DNA of 64,000 nt from Bacillota bacterium (GCA_023397655.1 JAEWTW010000019.1:79077-143076); one strand, 5' to 3'; positions 41,008 to 49,864 are shown, counted from the stretch's first letter. Numbers and translations: made by a program. Notes: a model not told the origin generated them from the sequence alone.

Positions 41008-41256
41008 TCAGCAGCCAACCCCGTTGTTGCATCCGCAGCCGCTACCGCCGCAGCAGCACAGCAGGCACAGTATGATGATCCAGCAGCAGCTGTTGCCGCC
41101 AAACCCGCCGCAGCCGCCGCCCCAGCCGCCGACTCCGCCAACGTTGTCTCCGCAGCCATTGCCGCCCCAGCCGCCACAGCAGCACAGAAGCAGTATGATG
41201 ATCCAACAGCAGCTGTTGCCGCCAAACCCGCCGAAGCCTCCGCATCCGTTACCCAT
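41008..41256 (-). CDS. Gly/Cys-rich small protein with internal repeat
   Basis: An 82-residue protein made of two near-copies of one unit: a Gly-rich lead (GCGGFGG), then NSCCWIIILLLCCCGG or NSCCWIIILCLLCCCGG, each a short hydrophobic stretch bracketed by Cys pairs and triplets. It starts MGNGCGGFGGFGG with GAGGAGG nine bases upstream. Similar proteins are widespread but unnamed in Clostridia, often near spore genes. The many cysteines suggest crosslinking or metal binding. It has its own terminator and is monocistronic. Function unknown. Confidence 0.7.
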   Translation of the reverse strand: MGNGCGGFGGFGGNSCCWIIILLLCCCGGWGGNGCGDNVGGVGGWGGGCGGFGGNSCCWIIILCLLCCCGGSGCGCNNGVGC

Positions 41257-41382
41257 ATTATAGCTCCTCCTCAAAATATTTTGATATGGACCGCTTTTTG
41301 CAAAGCTAATCTATACTACGTATCAGCATCGAATTTGGTGCGAATATAATTCCCGGCCCTTTAAGCAGTTTTTGAGCGTATA

Positions 41383-41421
41383 GAAAAAGCCCGCCGTTTA
41401 TGCACAGCGGGCCAGCTTTTT
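41383..41421. terminator. Bidirectional terminator between two minus-strand genes
   Basis: GAAAAAG and CTTTTTC ends with an inner CCCGC/GCGGG stem. It ends the polyol operon after the MDR gene whose stop is at 41438. Confidence 0.65.
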
Positions 41422-41437
41422 CGTGTTGAGACGGCTC

Positions 41438-42478
41438 TTACGGTATCAGCACCACTTTGGCGAGAGATTTGTCCAGCAGGCCGTCCACACCCTTTTGAAA
41501 GTCCCTCAGCGGCAGTGTGGTGACGATCCTTTTGAACGCGTCCTTTCTGGCACTCAATATCGTCTGCGCCTGCTTCACGTGCTCCGGTGTGGAATCCGAC
41601 GTACCGAACAGCACCAGCTCGTTGTAATGCAGCGTGCGGCTGTTGAGCAGTATCATCTCGCTGCCCGGCGGCAGGCTCGCAAAGTACGATACATAGCCTC
41701 CTTTGCGCGCATATTTGATGGCCTCGGCCTGCACCGGATTGGACGGCGCGGTGATCACCACGAGGTCAAACCCGTCTCCGCCCGACAGTTCCAGATACTT
41801 CTCATCCACCTCTTCGCGCCCGATCACACTAAAGCCCAGCTCCGTCATGATGTCCTTCTTTACGCCGGGGCCGCTCACGCATACGATATTTTCTACGCCA
41901 TATTCCTGCAGCGCCAGCGCGTGCATCATGCCCAGCGCACCGATGCCGATGATCAGCGCGGATTTGATTGCGCCCTTGGGCAGCCGCCCCAAGCCGTTGA
42001 TCGCGCAGGACATCGGCTCGGACAGCGCCGCAATCTCCGCGTCCAGATCGCCCACGTCCACGAGATTGCCCATCCTCACCGCGGCGGCAGGTACAATGGT
42101 GTATGCCGCCATCGCGCCGCTCACGTGGAACCCCATCGCCTTGAGGTTCTTGCAGATGTTGGTTTTGCCCTCCCGGCAGTAGACGCACTCGCCGCAGCCC
42201 ATCGTGGTCGCCATCGTCACGCGCTGCCCGGTACGATAATTTGTCACGCCGGCGCCCGTTTTAATGATGGTGCCGCAGAACTCGTGCCCGATCACGGCTG
42301 GCGGACGCATGCGCGGGTTGCCGTTCAAATACGTTTTTAAGTCCGAGCCGCAAATCGCACAGGCTTCCACCTTGATCAGCACCTCACCGTCTCCCGGCTC
42401 CGGCACATCTCCAAAGGGTTCCACCCGCAAGTCCCGCGGCGCATAATATACCACTTTCAGCTCATCATGTTTCTCCAT
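41438..42478 (-). CDS. Zinc-dependent MDR sugar/polyol dehydrogenase
   Basis: A 346-residue medium-chain dehydrogenase: catalytic zinc in ACAICGSDLKTYL and GHEFCGTII, structural zinc in MGCGECVYCREGKTNIC, NAD(P) motif LIIGIGALGMMHALAL. It is the last gene of the polyol operon. A second MDR gene (46303) is present in the same operon, so one may act on the entering polyol and the other on an intermediate, or each on a different epimer. Confidence 0.85.
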   Translation of the reverse strand: MEKHDELKVVYYAPRDLRVEPFGDVPEPGDGEVLIKVEACAICGSDLKTYLNGNPRMRPPAVIGHEFCGTIIKTGAGVTNYRTGQRVTMATTMGCGECVYCREGKTNICKNLKAMGFHVSGAMAAYTIVPAAAVRMGNLVDVGDLDAEIAALSEPMSCAINGLGRLPKGAIKSALIIGIGALGMMHALALQEYGVENIVCVSGPGVKKDIMTELGFSVIGREEVDEKYLELSGGDGFDLVVITAPSNPVQAEAIKYARKGGYVSYFASLPPGSEMILLNSRTLHYNELVLFGTSDSTPEHVKQAQTILSARKDAFKRIVTTLPLRDFQKGVDGLLDKSLAKVVLIP

Positions 42479-42600
42479 CGTTACGCCTCCAACGCATCAA
42501 AGCGATCGATTTACCGGCAGCTGCCTCGCAAACGGAGGCGCCGGACAGAGGAAAAGGGACTCAGTCGCCCCTTCTCCGCATAACTAAGCTATTTATATCG

Positions 42601-43506
42601 TTATTCCGCAACAATGCTGCGCGAACCGGTGATACCGAAGAAGTCCTTGAGGACCCAGCGCGTCCGCTGATAGCAGGCTTCCTGCGCTTTCTTCACGTCG
42701 CCGGTCTCCTTCATCGCCACCTCGTATGGCTGGCGAATCTCGGTGCCCACGTTGATCTTCGGAATGCCATTCTGGATCGCCGCAAGTATGTCGGCTTGCT
42801 TGATACCCGAGCCGCCGTGCAGCACCAGCGGAAGGCCGGTGGCTTCACGGAGCTTTTTCAAATGCTCAATGTTGAGCCGCGCTTCCGGTTTCTTCTGATC
42901 CTTCAGAGCGCCGGATATCGCGCCGTGGATGTTGCCCACCGCAACGGACAGCCAGTCGCAGCCGGATTCAGCCGCAAAGCGTTTCGCTTCGTCCAAACGG
43001 GTAAAGCCTTCGCCGGACGCGAATATCTCCTCATACGGCTTCATCGGGCCGGATTCGTGCCCCAGCACCGCGCCCAGCTCCGCCTCGCAGACGATGCCCG
43101 CTGCGTGCGCCAGCTCAGCCACTTTTGCCGTCGCTTCGATGTTGCCGACGAGGTCCAGACGCGACGCGTCCACCATCACCGACTGATACCCAAGTTCGAT
43201 GGCTTCCTTGATGATGGAAACATAGTCCACCTCAAGATGATCTTCGTCGATCACCGGTACATGGTCCAAATGCAGCCGCACATGCTTCGGGTCATTAAAC
43301 TTCATGAACTCGTCGCGAACGGCTTTGAGACTCTTCGCCTCAAATTTTTCCCACTCCAAACGGGCCACCTGCACCAGCGCAAATGAATCCTCATCCGCAA
43401 CGGCCTGAATAATAGCTTCGGCCATCGGCAGATAAGGCACGTTGAACGCCGGAACCACAATGCCCGCTTTTAGAGCTTTCCCAACAATCTCTCCAGTTTT
43501 TATCAT
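42601..43506 (-). CDS. Class II (zinc) ketose-phosphate aldolase
   Basis: A 301-residue class II aldolase. Visible are GIVVPAFNVPYLPMAEAI at the start, LHLDHVPVIDEDHL, which provides the zinc HLDH, CEAELGAVLG, and LVLHGGSGIKQADILAAIQNGIPKINVGTE. It differs clearly from the aldolase at 2555. In this operon it follows a kinase of the FGGY family, so it should cleave the ketose 1-phosphate formed by that kinase to dihydroxyacetone phosphate and an aldehyde, as in tagatose- or fuculose-type routes. The start at 43506 has GGAGG upstream. Confidence 0.87.
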   Translation of the reverse strand: MIKTGEIVGKALKAGIVVPAFNVPYLPMAEAIIQAVADEDSFALVQVARLEWEKFEAKSLKAVRDEFMKFNDPKHVRLHLDHVPVIDEDHLEVDYVSIIKEAIELGYQSVMVDASRLDLVGNIEATAKVAELAHAAGIVCEAELGAVLGHESGPMKPYEEIFASGEGFTRLDEAKRFAAESGCDWLSVAVGNIHGAISGALKDQKKPEARLNIEHLKKLREATGLPLVLHGGSGIKQADILAAIQNGIPKINVGTEIRQPYEVAMKETGDVKKAQEACYQRTRWVLKDFFGITGSRSIVAE

Positions 43507-43687
43507 TGAATATCCTCCGCGAATATTATTGGACGGAATTTCTGCAAATCCATTATAACCCGATACTGCCCAAAACACAACGCCTATTAAATTGTGTTAT
43601 GTCATATGTCACTAATTATAATCAAATAAAGAGCTGACCGGCAAGCCGGCAGCTTAAATGAACGTTTTAGCGGTTCTACCGTCATGG

Positions 43688-44479
43688 TTATATCCGTGCA
43701 ATCTCCACGTTGACGCCCATGCGGCTGAGCTCCGTATGAATGTCTTCCGGCAGCCCGTCGTCCGTAATCACAAGATCGATTTGTGAGAAGTCGGCGAACT
43801 TTACAAACGAGGCTTTGCCGAATTTGGAGCTGTCCGCCAGCAGTATCACCTCGTCCGCAGCGGCGACCAGCCCCTGCTTCACCTGCGCCTGCTCGATGTT
43901 GGGCGTGGTGATGCCGCGTGATAAATGCACGCCATTGGCCGCCATGAAGCTGCGGTCCACATTCAGGCCCTTGATGGACTCGAGCGCCAGCGCCCCCACC
44001 GTACTGTGAAAGTTGCGCCGCACCATGCCGCCCGTGAGTATCGTGTCGATCTCCGAGAACTTCTCCAGATACGCCGCGATCTGCAGGTCGTTCGTCACCA
44101 CCTTGATGTCCTTGTTGGGGGCGATCAGCTTGGTCAGCTCGAACATCGTGGTGCCGGTGTCGATGGCGATGATGTCGCTGTCCTGCACGTATTTGGCCGC
44201 CGCCCGGCAGATGGCCGCCTTCTTGTCGATGTTCTCGACTTCCTTCTGGTAGGAGTTCAGCTCGAAGCTGGCTTTGCGGTTGCTGATGGCTCCTCCGTGC
44301 GTGCGTTTTAGCAGTCCGGCAAACTCCAGCTCCCGCAGGTCGTTGCGAATGGTGGCAGGCGATACGGAAAAACGCTCGCACAGCTCCGCCACTGTGGTTT
44401 TCACTTCCTTGTTGATCAGATCAACGATCAGATGCTTGCGCTCCTCGGCGAAAATGTTCTCCTCCGTCTTTTTGTTCAA
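43688..44479 (-). CDS. DeoR/GlpR family transcriptional regulator
   Basis: A 263-residue repressor: N-terminal DeoR helix-turn-helix (VKTTVAELCERFSVSPATIRNDLRELEFAGLLKRTHGGA) and a C-terminal sugar-phosphate sensor domain with VVTNDLQIAAYLEKFSEIDTILTGGMVRR and the DKAAICRAAAKYVQDSDIIAIDTGTT. It starts with TTG overlapping the stop of the FGGY kinase gene, so translation is coupled. The 10-bp direct repeats in front of the operon (48677-48696) are the likely operators. It presumably senses the phosphorylated ketose. Confidence 0.9.
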   Translation of the reverse strand: MNKKTEENIFAEERKHLIVDLINKEVKTTVAELCERFSVSPATIRNDLRELEFAGLLKRTHGGAISNRKASFELNSYQKEVENIDKKAAICRAAAKYVQDSDIIAIDTGTTMFELTKLIAPNKDIKVVTNDLQIAAYLEKFSEIDTILTGGMVRRNFHSTVGALALESIKGLNVDRSFMAANGVHLSRGITTPNIEQAQVKQGLVAAADEVILLADSSKFGKASFVKFADFSQIDLVITDDGLPEDIHTELSRMGVNVEIARI

Positions 44480-45993
44480 CCCGCAAACCCTTCCTTCATA
44501 TAGACTTTATGAAGCAGCTCGATGACGTCCTTGTATACCTCGAAATAGGGCGTATATCGCACATGCCTGCCCATATCCGGCTGGACCGTACTATCGATCT
44601 TGGTCACCTTGAGTATCGGTTCCTCGATGCTGCTGAACAAGCCCACGCCGTAGCCCGCAATCACCGCCGAGCCGATCAACGCGCTGTCCGATGCCTTCAG
44701 TCTGGCCACCGGCACGCCCAGCACGTCGCTCTTGATGGAGAGGAACAGCGGGCTCTTCGCGCCGCCGCCGATGGCGTAAACCGATTTTAAGTCCGCGCCG
44801 GGGTACAGCTTGCCCGCCACTTCCTGATAATACCGGTATTCATAGGCGATGCTTTCCATGATGGCCCGCCACATATGCGCGCGCTTGTGCGTGAACTTCA
44901 GGCCCACCCAGCTGCCACGCACGTACGGGTCGTTGGGCGTCACGCGCCCGCCGAAGTGCGGGATGAATACCAGCCCGTCCGAACCGGGGCTTAAGTCCTT
45001 CGCCTCTGCCGACAGATCGTCGTAGCTCATGCCGCTGTTTCCCGTCAGCTCATCGCGGAACCACCGCAGGCACAGCCCGCCGCCGTTGATGTACGCCAGC
45101 GGCTGCCAGCCCCCGTCGATGACGGAGCGCATCTGCACGAACGTTCCCGTTTCCAGATCCGGCTGGAAGCTGTCGGCGAAGAAGCTGAACACCGAAGCAG
45201 TGCCGCCCACGTCGTAAGCCATGCCGGGGCGTATGATGCCTGCGCCCAGCGCCGTAGCGGCCTGGTCGCCCGAGCCCGCCACCACCGGCATGCCCTCTTT
45301 GAGGCCGGTCAGCACCGCGAAATCCTTGGTTACCTTGCCCACCACATCATATGGGGCTTTGATAAGCGGCATCTTGTCTCTGTCGATGCCGAACGGCTCC
45401 ATCAGCTCGTCCGCCCATGTCTTGTTCAGGTTGTCGCAAAAGCCAGTGAAGTGCAGGTTGGTATAATCGATGTAGGCCTCATCCGCTTTCAGACCGCACA
45501 TCCGGCCGATCACGTAAATATGAGGCTCCACATATTTCGCCGTGTTGGCGTAAACGTCCGGGTGTTCATTTTTCCACCAGACGATCTTGGGGCCGTGATC
45601 GTACGTCACCGGCGCGCCTGTCAGCTCAATCGTGCGCCTGCCGATGCGTTCCTTCATCACGCCCATGTATTTCTCGCAGCGGACGTCCAGCCATGAGTCA
45701 TAGTACGTGGACGCGTTCCAGTCCCGGTCGATGCCCATGATGCCGGACATCTGGCCGTCGATACCGACCGAAACGATATCAGCGGGGTTCACGCCGGACT
45801 GCGCCACCACTGCCTTGATGGTGTCCACCACCGAAGCGAACAGCTCGTCCGGGTCCTGCTGCACCTCGCCCGGATTCGGGCTGATGAGGTTGGACTGCAC
45901 AAAGCTGGTGGCCAGCTCATTCAGCGCCTCGTCGAACAGCGCTGTTTTGGTGCCCTGTGTGCCCATGTCGATCGCGATCACGTATTTGCTCAT
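44476..45993 (-). CDS. FGGY-family carbohydrate kinase (xylulokinase-like)
   Basis: A 505-residue sugar kinase of the FGGY family. The N-terminal phosphate-binding motif is IAIDMGTQGTKTALFD, the second domain has GSGDQAATALGAGI and YDVGGTASVFSFF, and the C-terminal adenosine region is YAIGGGAKSPLFLSIKSDVLG. The sugar-recognition loop VGIDGQMSGIMGID fits xylulokinase-like enzymes, but family members also phosphorylate ribulose, glycerol, erythritol or fuculose. The start at 45993 follows AAGGAGG, which is the end of the 140-bp repeat. It would phosphorylate the ketose made by the dehydrogenases of this operon. Confidence 0.87.
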   Translation of the reverse strand: MSKYVIAIDMGTQGTKTALFDEALNELATSFVQSNLISPNPGEVQQDPDELFASVVDTIKAVVAQSGVNPADIVSVGIDGQMSGIMGIDRDWNASTYYDSWLDVRCEKYMGVMKERIGRRTIELTGAPVTYDHGPKIVWWKNEHPDVYANTAKYVEPHIYVIGRMCGLKADEAYIDYTNLHFTGFCDNLNKTWADELMEPFGIDRDKMPLIKAPYDVVGKVTKDFAVLTGLKEGMPVVAGSGDQAATALGAGIIRPGMAYDVGGTASVFSFFADSFQPDLETGTFVQMRSVIDGGWQPLAYINGGGLCLRWFRDELTGNSGMSYDDLSAEAKDLSPGSDGLVFIPHFGGRVTPNDPYVRGSWVGLKFTHKRAHMWRAIMESIAYEYRYYQEVAGKLYPGADLKSVYAIGGGAKSPLFLSIKSDVLGVPVARLKASDSALIGSAVIAGYGVGLFSSIEEPILKVTKIDSTVQPDMGRHVRYTPYFEVYKDVIELLHKVYMKEGFAG

Positions 45994-45996
45994 GTT

Positions 45997-46279
45997 GCCT
46001 CCTTCGTCGGCTTGGCGGTAAACTTCGTTTTCCGCCATTTTTTCTGGCTTTGTTCGCTTCGCCTTGTTCCTCGCACTGCGTGCTCGAAACTTCGCAAAGC
46101 CACAAGGAGTGGGCTGCGCGGGCTAAGCCCGCCTTGCTGCCTCCTTCGTCGGCTTGGCGGTAAACTTCGTTTTCCGCCATTTTTCTGGTTTTGTTCGCTT
46201 CGCCTTGTTCCTCGCACTACGTGCTCGAAACTTCGCAAAGCCACAAGGAGTGGGCTGCGCGGGCTAAGCCCGCCTTGCC
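45997..46279. repeat. Two tandem copies of a ~140-bp structured repeat
   Basis: Copy 1 (45997-46138) and copy 2 (46139-46279) are nearly identical (a few base changes and one missing T). Each starts GCCTCCTTCGTCGGCTTGG and includes inverted repeats GGCGG/CCGCC, GGCTTTG/CAAAGCC and GCGGGC-TAA-GCCCGC. A third copy is at 55577-55720. In each case the CCTCCTT end supplies the Shine-Dalgarno site of the gene that follows on the minus strand. Confidence 0.85.
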
Positions 46280-46302
46280 CACTTATTTTATATATATCAG
46301 TT

Positions 46303-47349
46303 TTACATACGTATGACGTTTTTCAACCCGATCGCCTTCTCTGCCTGCTCAAACGCCTTATGGATGTCTTTGAGTTCAAACGTGCTGGTCACAAGATCCT
46401 TCACGTTCAGCAGCCCGTCGCCGATGAAACCGAGCGTTTTGCGGAAGTGCGTGATGCTTGCGCGCGTGCTGCCCGTCACAATCAGCTGCCTGTAGTGTAT
46501 AAGATTCGTTTTAATCTCCACATTTTCCTTGTTTTTGGGAAGCCCGCCGAAGAAATTGATGCGGCCGCCGTAATCCATCAGCTCCAGCGACATCTGCTGC
46601 ACCGAAGGCACCGGGCACGCCGTGATGCAGACGTCCAGCCCGTCGTACGTGTTCGCGAATATGAATTCCTTCAGGTTGTCGCCGTGGTACGTGATCGCGC
46701 GGGGTTCCATCGCTTTCACCGCGGCAAGCCGTTCTTCCGACAGGTCGTTCACAAACACTTTGCCCGCGCCCGCCATCAGTGCCAGCTTGACGTGCATGAT
46801 GCCGATGGGGCCCGCGCCCACCACCAGTACGGTGTCGCCCGGGCGGATGTTGCACATCTGCGAGCCGTTGTACGCGCAGGAGAGCGCTTCGTTGATCGCC
46901 GCTTCGTCGAACGACACGCTGTCCGGCAGCAGCTGCAGGTTGCCCTGACGCACCGCTTTCTCCGGTACCTTCACGTATTCAGCGAACGCGCCGTCCATGT
47001 TGATACCGAACGCTGTGAAGCTGTTGCACAGGTGGAAGTCGCCCCGTACGCAGCGCGCGCAGATGCCGCAGCCGATATTGGGAGCGAGGCTCACGCGGTC
47101 GCCTTCCTTGAAGCCCTCCACACACGCGCCTGCCTTCTCGATCACGCCGCTGAACTCGTGGCACAGCGTGCGCGGGTGTTCCGCGTCGATGCCCGCGTAG
47201 CCGTTCTTGTACATGCGTATGTCCGTGCCGCACACCGACGCGCTCTTCACCTTCAGCAGCACATCGCCGTCGCCGATCTCGGGCACGTCCGTTTCCACCA
47301 GTCTCAAATCCAAAGGCCCGAACAGCCGGGCTGCCATCATTTTCGCCAT
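46303..47349 (-). CDS. Zinc-dependent MDR dehydrogenase
   Basis: A 348-residue medium-chain dehydrogenase. Catalytic zinc in ASVCGTDIRMYKNG and LCHEFSGVIEKAG, structural cysteines in NIGCGICARCVRGDFHLC, cofactor motif VVGAGPIGIMHVKLA. The N-terminal MAKMMAARLFGPLDLRLVETD and the ribosome site AAGGAGA support the start at 47349. It is the second gene of the polyol operon, between the Gfo/Idh oxidoreductase and the FGGY kinase. The 140-bp repeat pair separates it from the kinase. Threonine/sorbitol dehydrogenase-like, substrate unknown. Confidence 0.85.
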   Translation of the reverse strand: MAKMMAARLFGPLDLRLVETDVPEIGDGDVLLKVKSASVCGTDIRMYKNGYAGIDAEHPRTLCHEFSGVIEKAGACVEGFKEGDRVSLAPNIGCGICARCVRGDFHLCNSFTAFGINMDGAFAEYVKVPEKAVRQGNLQLLPDSVSFDEAAINEALSCAYNGSQMCNIRPGDTVLVVGAGPIGIMHVKLALMAGAGKVFVNDLSEERLAAVKAMEPRAITYHGDNLKEFIFANTYDGLDVCITACPVPSVQQMSLELMDYGGRINFFGGLPKNKENVEIKTNLIHYRQLIVTGSTRASITHFRKTLGFIGDGLLNVKDLVTSTFELKDIHKAFEQAEKAIGLKNVIRM

Positions 47350-47381
47350 TTGTTTAATCTCCTTCTTGAATATATAAGTTC

Positions 47382-47606
47382 TAAGACCGCGGAGGCTTTG
47401 CCTCCACACCACCACCAAAGGGACTCGTCCCTTTGGAATCCCGCCAGAAATGCCTGACGGCATTTCTCGTTTTATTATCCAATCAGTCCAGGAAATGCGA
47501 AGCATTTCCGAAGATCTTTTGCTTCTTTTCTTAAAGAAAAGAAGCAGGATTCTTAAGGGCAGAGCCCTTAAGCGGGTGAGAGAGGGCAGAGCCCTTTCCC
47601 AATGCG
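47382..47606. repeat. Multi-hairpin dispersed repeat, copy B3
   Basis: Hairpins in order: GGAGGC-TTT-GCCTCC (47391-47405), CCAAAGGGAC-TC-GTCCCTTTGG (47415-47436), GAAATGCC-TGAC-GGCATTTC (47447-47466), GGAAATGC-GAA-GCATTTCC (about 47491-47509), a 25-nt palindrome of GCTTCTTTTCTT and AAGAAAAGAAGC (47521-47545), and GGGC-AGA-GCCC stems up to about 47600. The first three match copy B2 with both arms changed together. Confidence 0.8.
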
Positions 47607-47625
47607 AAGCCCTCAATAAAAGCCT

Positions 47626-48642
47626 TTATAATGTCACAATGCGTTTTTCCAATATCGACGTGTTGCCGGCGCGGACCACCTTGACAGCCATCTTGCCGTC
47701 GATACCGGTGACCTCGGGCTCCTTGTCCTCCAGTATGCTGTTGACAAAGCTCTGGTCCTCGGCAACGTAGGCGTCCTTGTAGAGCGTACGCCAGCTGTCC
47801 ACAAACGCGGACGTTACCGACTTGTCCTTCTTAATCACCTTCATGTGATACGCGTCGCTGCGCCCGATGTGGATGAGCCCCTCGGTACCCAGCAGCTCCA
47901 CGCGCGCGTCGTAGCCGTATTGCGAATACGCCGCGCCGTCGATGCAAGCCTGTTTGCCGTTTGCGAATGTGCCCGTCATTATCACGGTATCGTAATAGTC
48001 TGGGTACTTCTCCGCAGCTTCGGGGTTCTTGTAGTTGCCGCCGATAGCGTAAACGGAGGCCAGCTCACTGCCCGCGAACCAGCGAATCGTATCAATGTCG
48101 TGGCTGTTCAGCTCGGCCAGCACGCCGTTGCTCTTCGCGAGGTCGTACATCCACTCCATCGGCTTGCTGGGTCCGCGCGTATTGGACTTCACCATGATCA
48201 GGTCTCCGATGTCGCCGCGGTCCAGCGCTTCCTTGGCCTGCCGGAAGCTCTCGTCAAACCGGCGCATGAAACCGAGCTGCAGCTTGATGTTGTTCTCCGC
48301 CGCCGCCGCGATCATATCGTCGCATTCGCTCTCCACCATCGCCATCGGCTTCTCGCACAGCACGTGCTTGCCTGCCTTCGCGCATGCCACCACGATGTCG
48401 CGGTGGAACTTGGTGGGCGAAACCACCACGAACGCGTCGATGCCGCTGTCCTCAAGCGCCTGTTTAAAATCCAGATAGTATTTGTCGATCTCCAGCTCCG
48501 CGCAGGCTGCTTTCGCCGCATCCTCGAACGGGTCCACCACCGCTACCAGATCCGCATGCTTGATGCGGCTGCGGAAGTTCAGCGCGTGTATCATCCCGGC
48601 GCGCCCCGCGCCAATCAGCCCCAGCTTTACGTGTTTGCCCAT
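47626..48642 (-). CDS. Gfo/Idh/MocA oxidoreductase (inositol 2-dehydrogenase-like)
   Basis: A 338-residue oxidoreductase that opens the polyol operon. Rossmann motif GLIGAGRAGMIHALNF, EKP motif CEKPMAM, and the C-terminal block ELNSHDIDTIRWFAG, whose Asp-His pair matches the inositol dehydrogenase branch; KLQLGFMRRFDESF is also shared with that branch. The closer match to inositol/scyllo-inositol dehydrogenases suggests a cyclic polyol or aldose substrate. ATG at 48642 is preferred to 48651 for ribosome-site spacing. Driven by the perfect promoter at 48708-48736. Confidence 0.85.
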   Translation of the reverse strand: MGKHVKLGLIGAGRAGMIHALNFRSRIKHADLVAVVDPFEDAAKAACAELEIDKYYLDFKQALEDSGIDAFVVVSPTKFHRDIVVACAKAGKHVLCEKPMAMVESECDDMIAAAAENNIKLQLGFMRRFDESFRQAKEALDRGDIGDLIMVKSNTRGPSKPMEWMYDLAKSNGVLAELNSHDIDTIRWFAGSELASVYAIGGNYKNPEAAEKYPDYYDTVIMTGTFANGKQACIDGAAYSQYGYDARVELLGTEGLIHIGRSDAYHMKVIKKDKSVTSAFVDSWRTLYKDAYVAEDQSFVNSILEDKEPEVTGIDGKMAVKVVRAGNTSILEKRIVTL

Positions 48643-48676
48643 GTTTTGCATTACCTCTTTGAGTTTCGGATTTTGT

Positions 48677-48696
48677 TATCGTTTGTTTTCGTTTGT
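48677..48696. promoter_or_regulatory. Direct-repeat operators, probably for the DeoR protein
   Basis: TATCGTTTGT and TTTCGTTTGT are adjacent 10-bp direct repeats, with a degenerate third unit next to them. Direct repeats downstream of the -10 box are typical of DeoR-family operators. Confidence 0.6.
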
Positions 48697-48707
48697 TGTT
48701 TATTGTT

Positions 48708-48736
48708 ATTATACTGCCGTGTTTAGGCGTTGTCAA
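48708..48736 (-). promoter_or_regulatory. Perfect sigmaA promoter of the polyol operon
   Basis: On the minus strand TTGACA (48736-48731), 17 bp, TATAAT (48713-48708). Both boxes are exact consensus matches. Transcription would run through 48642 to the terminator at 41383-41421. Confidence 0.8.
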
Positions 48737-48869
48737 TTGAATGGAACGGCTATAAAAGCAAATTTCAAAAACATCTGCTAACATTTAAGCGATAAATTTG
48801 ACTGTCTGGTGCGTATGCGTATATAATCGGTGACGGCACTTGTGCCAAAAAAAGCGATGTGGTGATGAA

Positions 48870-49760
48870 TTGAAGCTTTCATGTGACTGTATCCAGTGTA
48901 TGTTCGACAAGGCAAACGATCTTTTTGCGCGCAGCGTGACAGATGAAACCCGGCGCGTGCGCTTTATGAAGGAGACGATGCGCATCGTTGCGGACGCCGC
49001 CGAGGACGTCCCCATCCCCTATCTGACCTATCAGATAATGACGCACCTGCACAACGAAACACAGGTGGACGATTATTATACGCAGGAAAAGACGATGTTC
49101 AACAACCTGATGCTCTCCGTGGAGGACAGCGTCACGGCGAAAATATCCGCCAGCGCTGACCCGCTGCTTACCGCGCTGCGCTATGCCATCACAGGCAACA
49201 TGATGGACTTCGGCGCGCTGAAGACGGTTTCCAAAACCATGGTACTGGCTACGCTGGACGGGTGCGGCGAGACCGCACTGGACGCGAACACCTGCGAGGC
49301 ATTCCGCCGCGAACTCGGGCAGGCCCATACGCTAGCCTATCTGGCCGACAACGCCGGTGAGGTCGTACTGGACAAGCTGTTCGTGCAGGTGCTGCAGCGG
49401 CTGTACCCTCAGCTCTCCATCCGCTTTTTCGTACGCGGCAACCCCACGCTCAACGACGCCACGATGCGCGACGCAGAGGAGGTCGGCCTGACAGCCGTCA
49501 CCGACGTATACACCAACGGCCTCGCGATGCCCGGCACCTGCCTCGATTACATGACGGACGATATGGCGCGGCTGGTCCGCGAATCCGACGTGATCATCTC
49601 CAAGGGCCAGGGCAACTTCGAATCGCTGAACGGCTCCGGCCTGAACATATACTATATGCTGCTATGCAAGTGCGGCCACTTCGCACGCCGTTTTGGCATG
49701 AATCACATGCAGCCCGTGTTCATCCATGAGAAGCACGTTAAAGACGCGCTTAACCTGTAA
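48870..49760 (+). CDS. DUF89/ARMT1 family metal-dependent phosphatase-like protein
   Basis: A 296-residue protein of the damage-control phosphatase (DUF89/ARMT1) family. It starts with a CDCIQC cluster, then helical N-terminal domain, then LAYLADNAGEVVLDKLFVQ and VRGNPTLNDATMRDAEEVGL and SDVIISKGQGNFESLNG, the aspartate/asparagine-rich metal site of the family. Members hydrolyse phosphorylated or damaged sugar metabolites such as fructose-1-phosphate or pantetheine phosphates. TTG at 48870 is the first codon with a ribosome-like GGTGA; upstream frame lacks one. It is divergent from the polyol operon, so clearance of a side product of that operon is possible but unproved. Confidence 0.8.
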   Translation: MKLSCDCIQCMFDKANDLFARSVTDETRRVRFMKETMRIVADAAEDVPIPYLTYQIMTHLHNETQVDDYYTQEKTMFNNLMLSVEDSVTAKISASADPLLTALRYAITGNMMDFGALKTVSKTMVLATLDGCGETALDANTCEAFRRELGQAHTLAYLADNAGEVVLDKLFVQVLQRLYPQLSIRFFVRGNPTLNDATMRDAEEVGLTAVTDVYTNGLAMPGTCLDYMTDDMARLVRESDVIISKGQGNFESLNGSGLNIYYMLLCKCGHFARRFGMNHMQPVFIHEKHVKDALNL

Positions 49761-49864
49761 CTTCCTGCCGCGATACGACCGAATTCCCTGTTGCCGCACG
49801 CTGCTCGCGCAATACACTCGATGTTTTACCGCTGCTTCCCGCAGGCTCCGAATGGCACGCAGAT

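Noticed and set aside
46012..47457. Long open frame on the plus strand starting in the ~140-bp repeat
   Set aside because: Mostly antisense to the MDR dehydrogenase gene and begins inside repeated DNA; no ribosome site that fits a gene.
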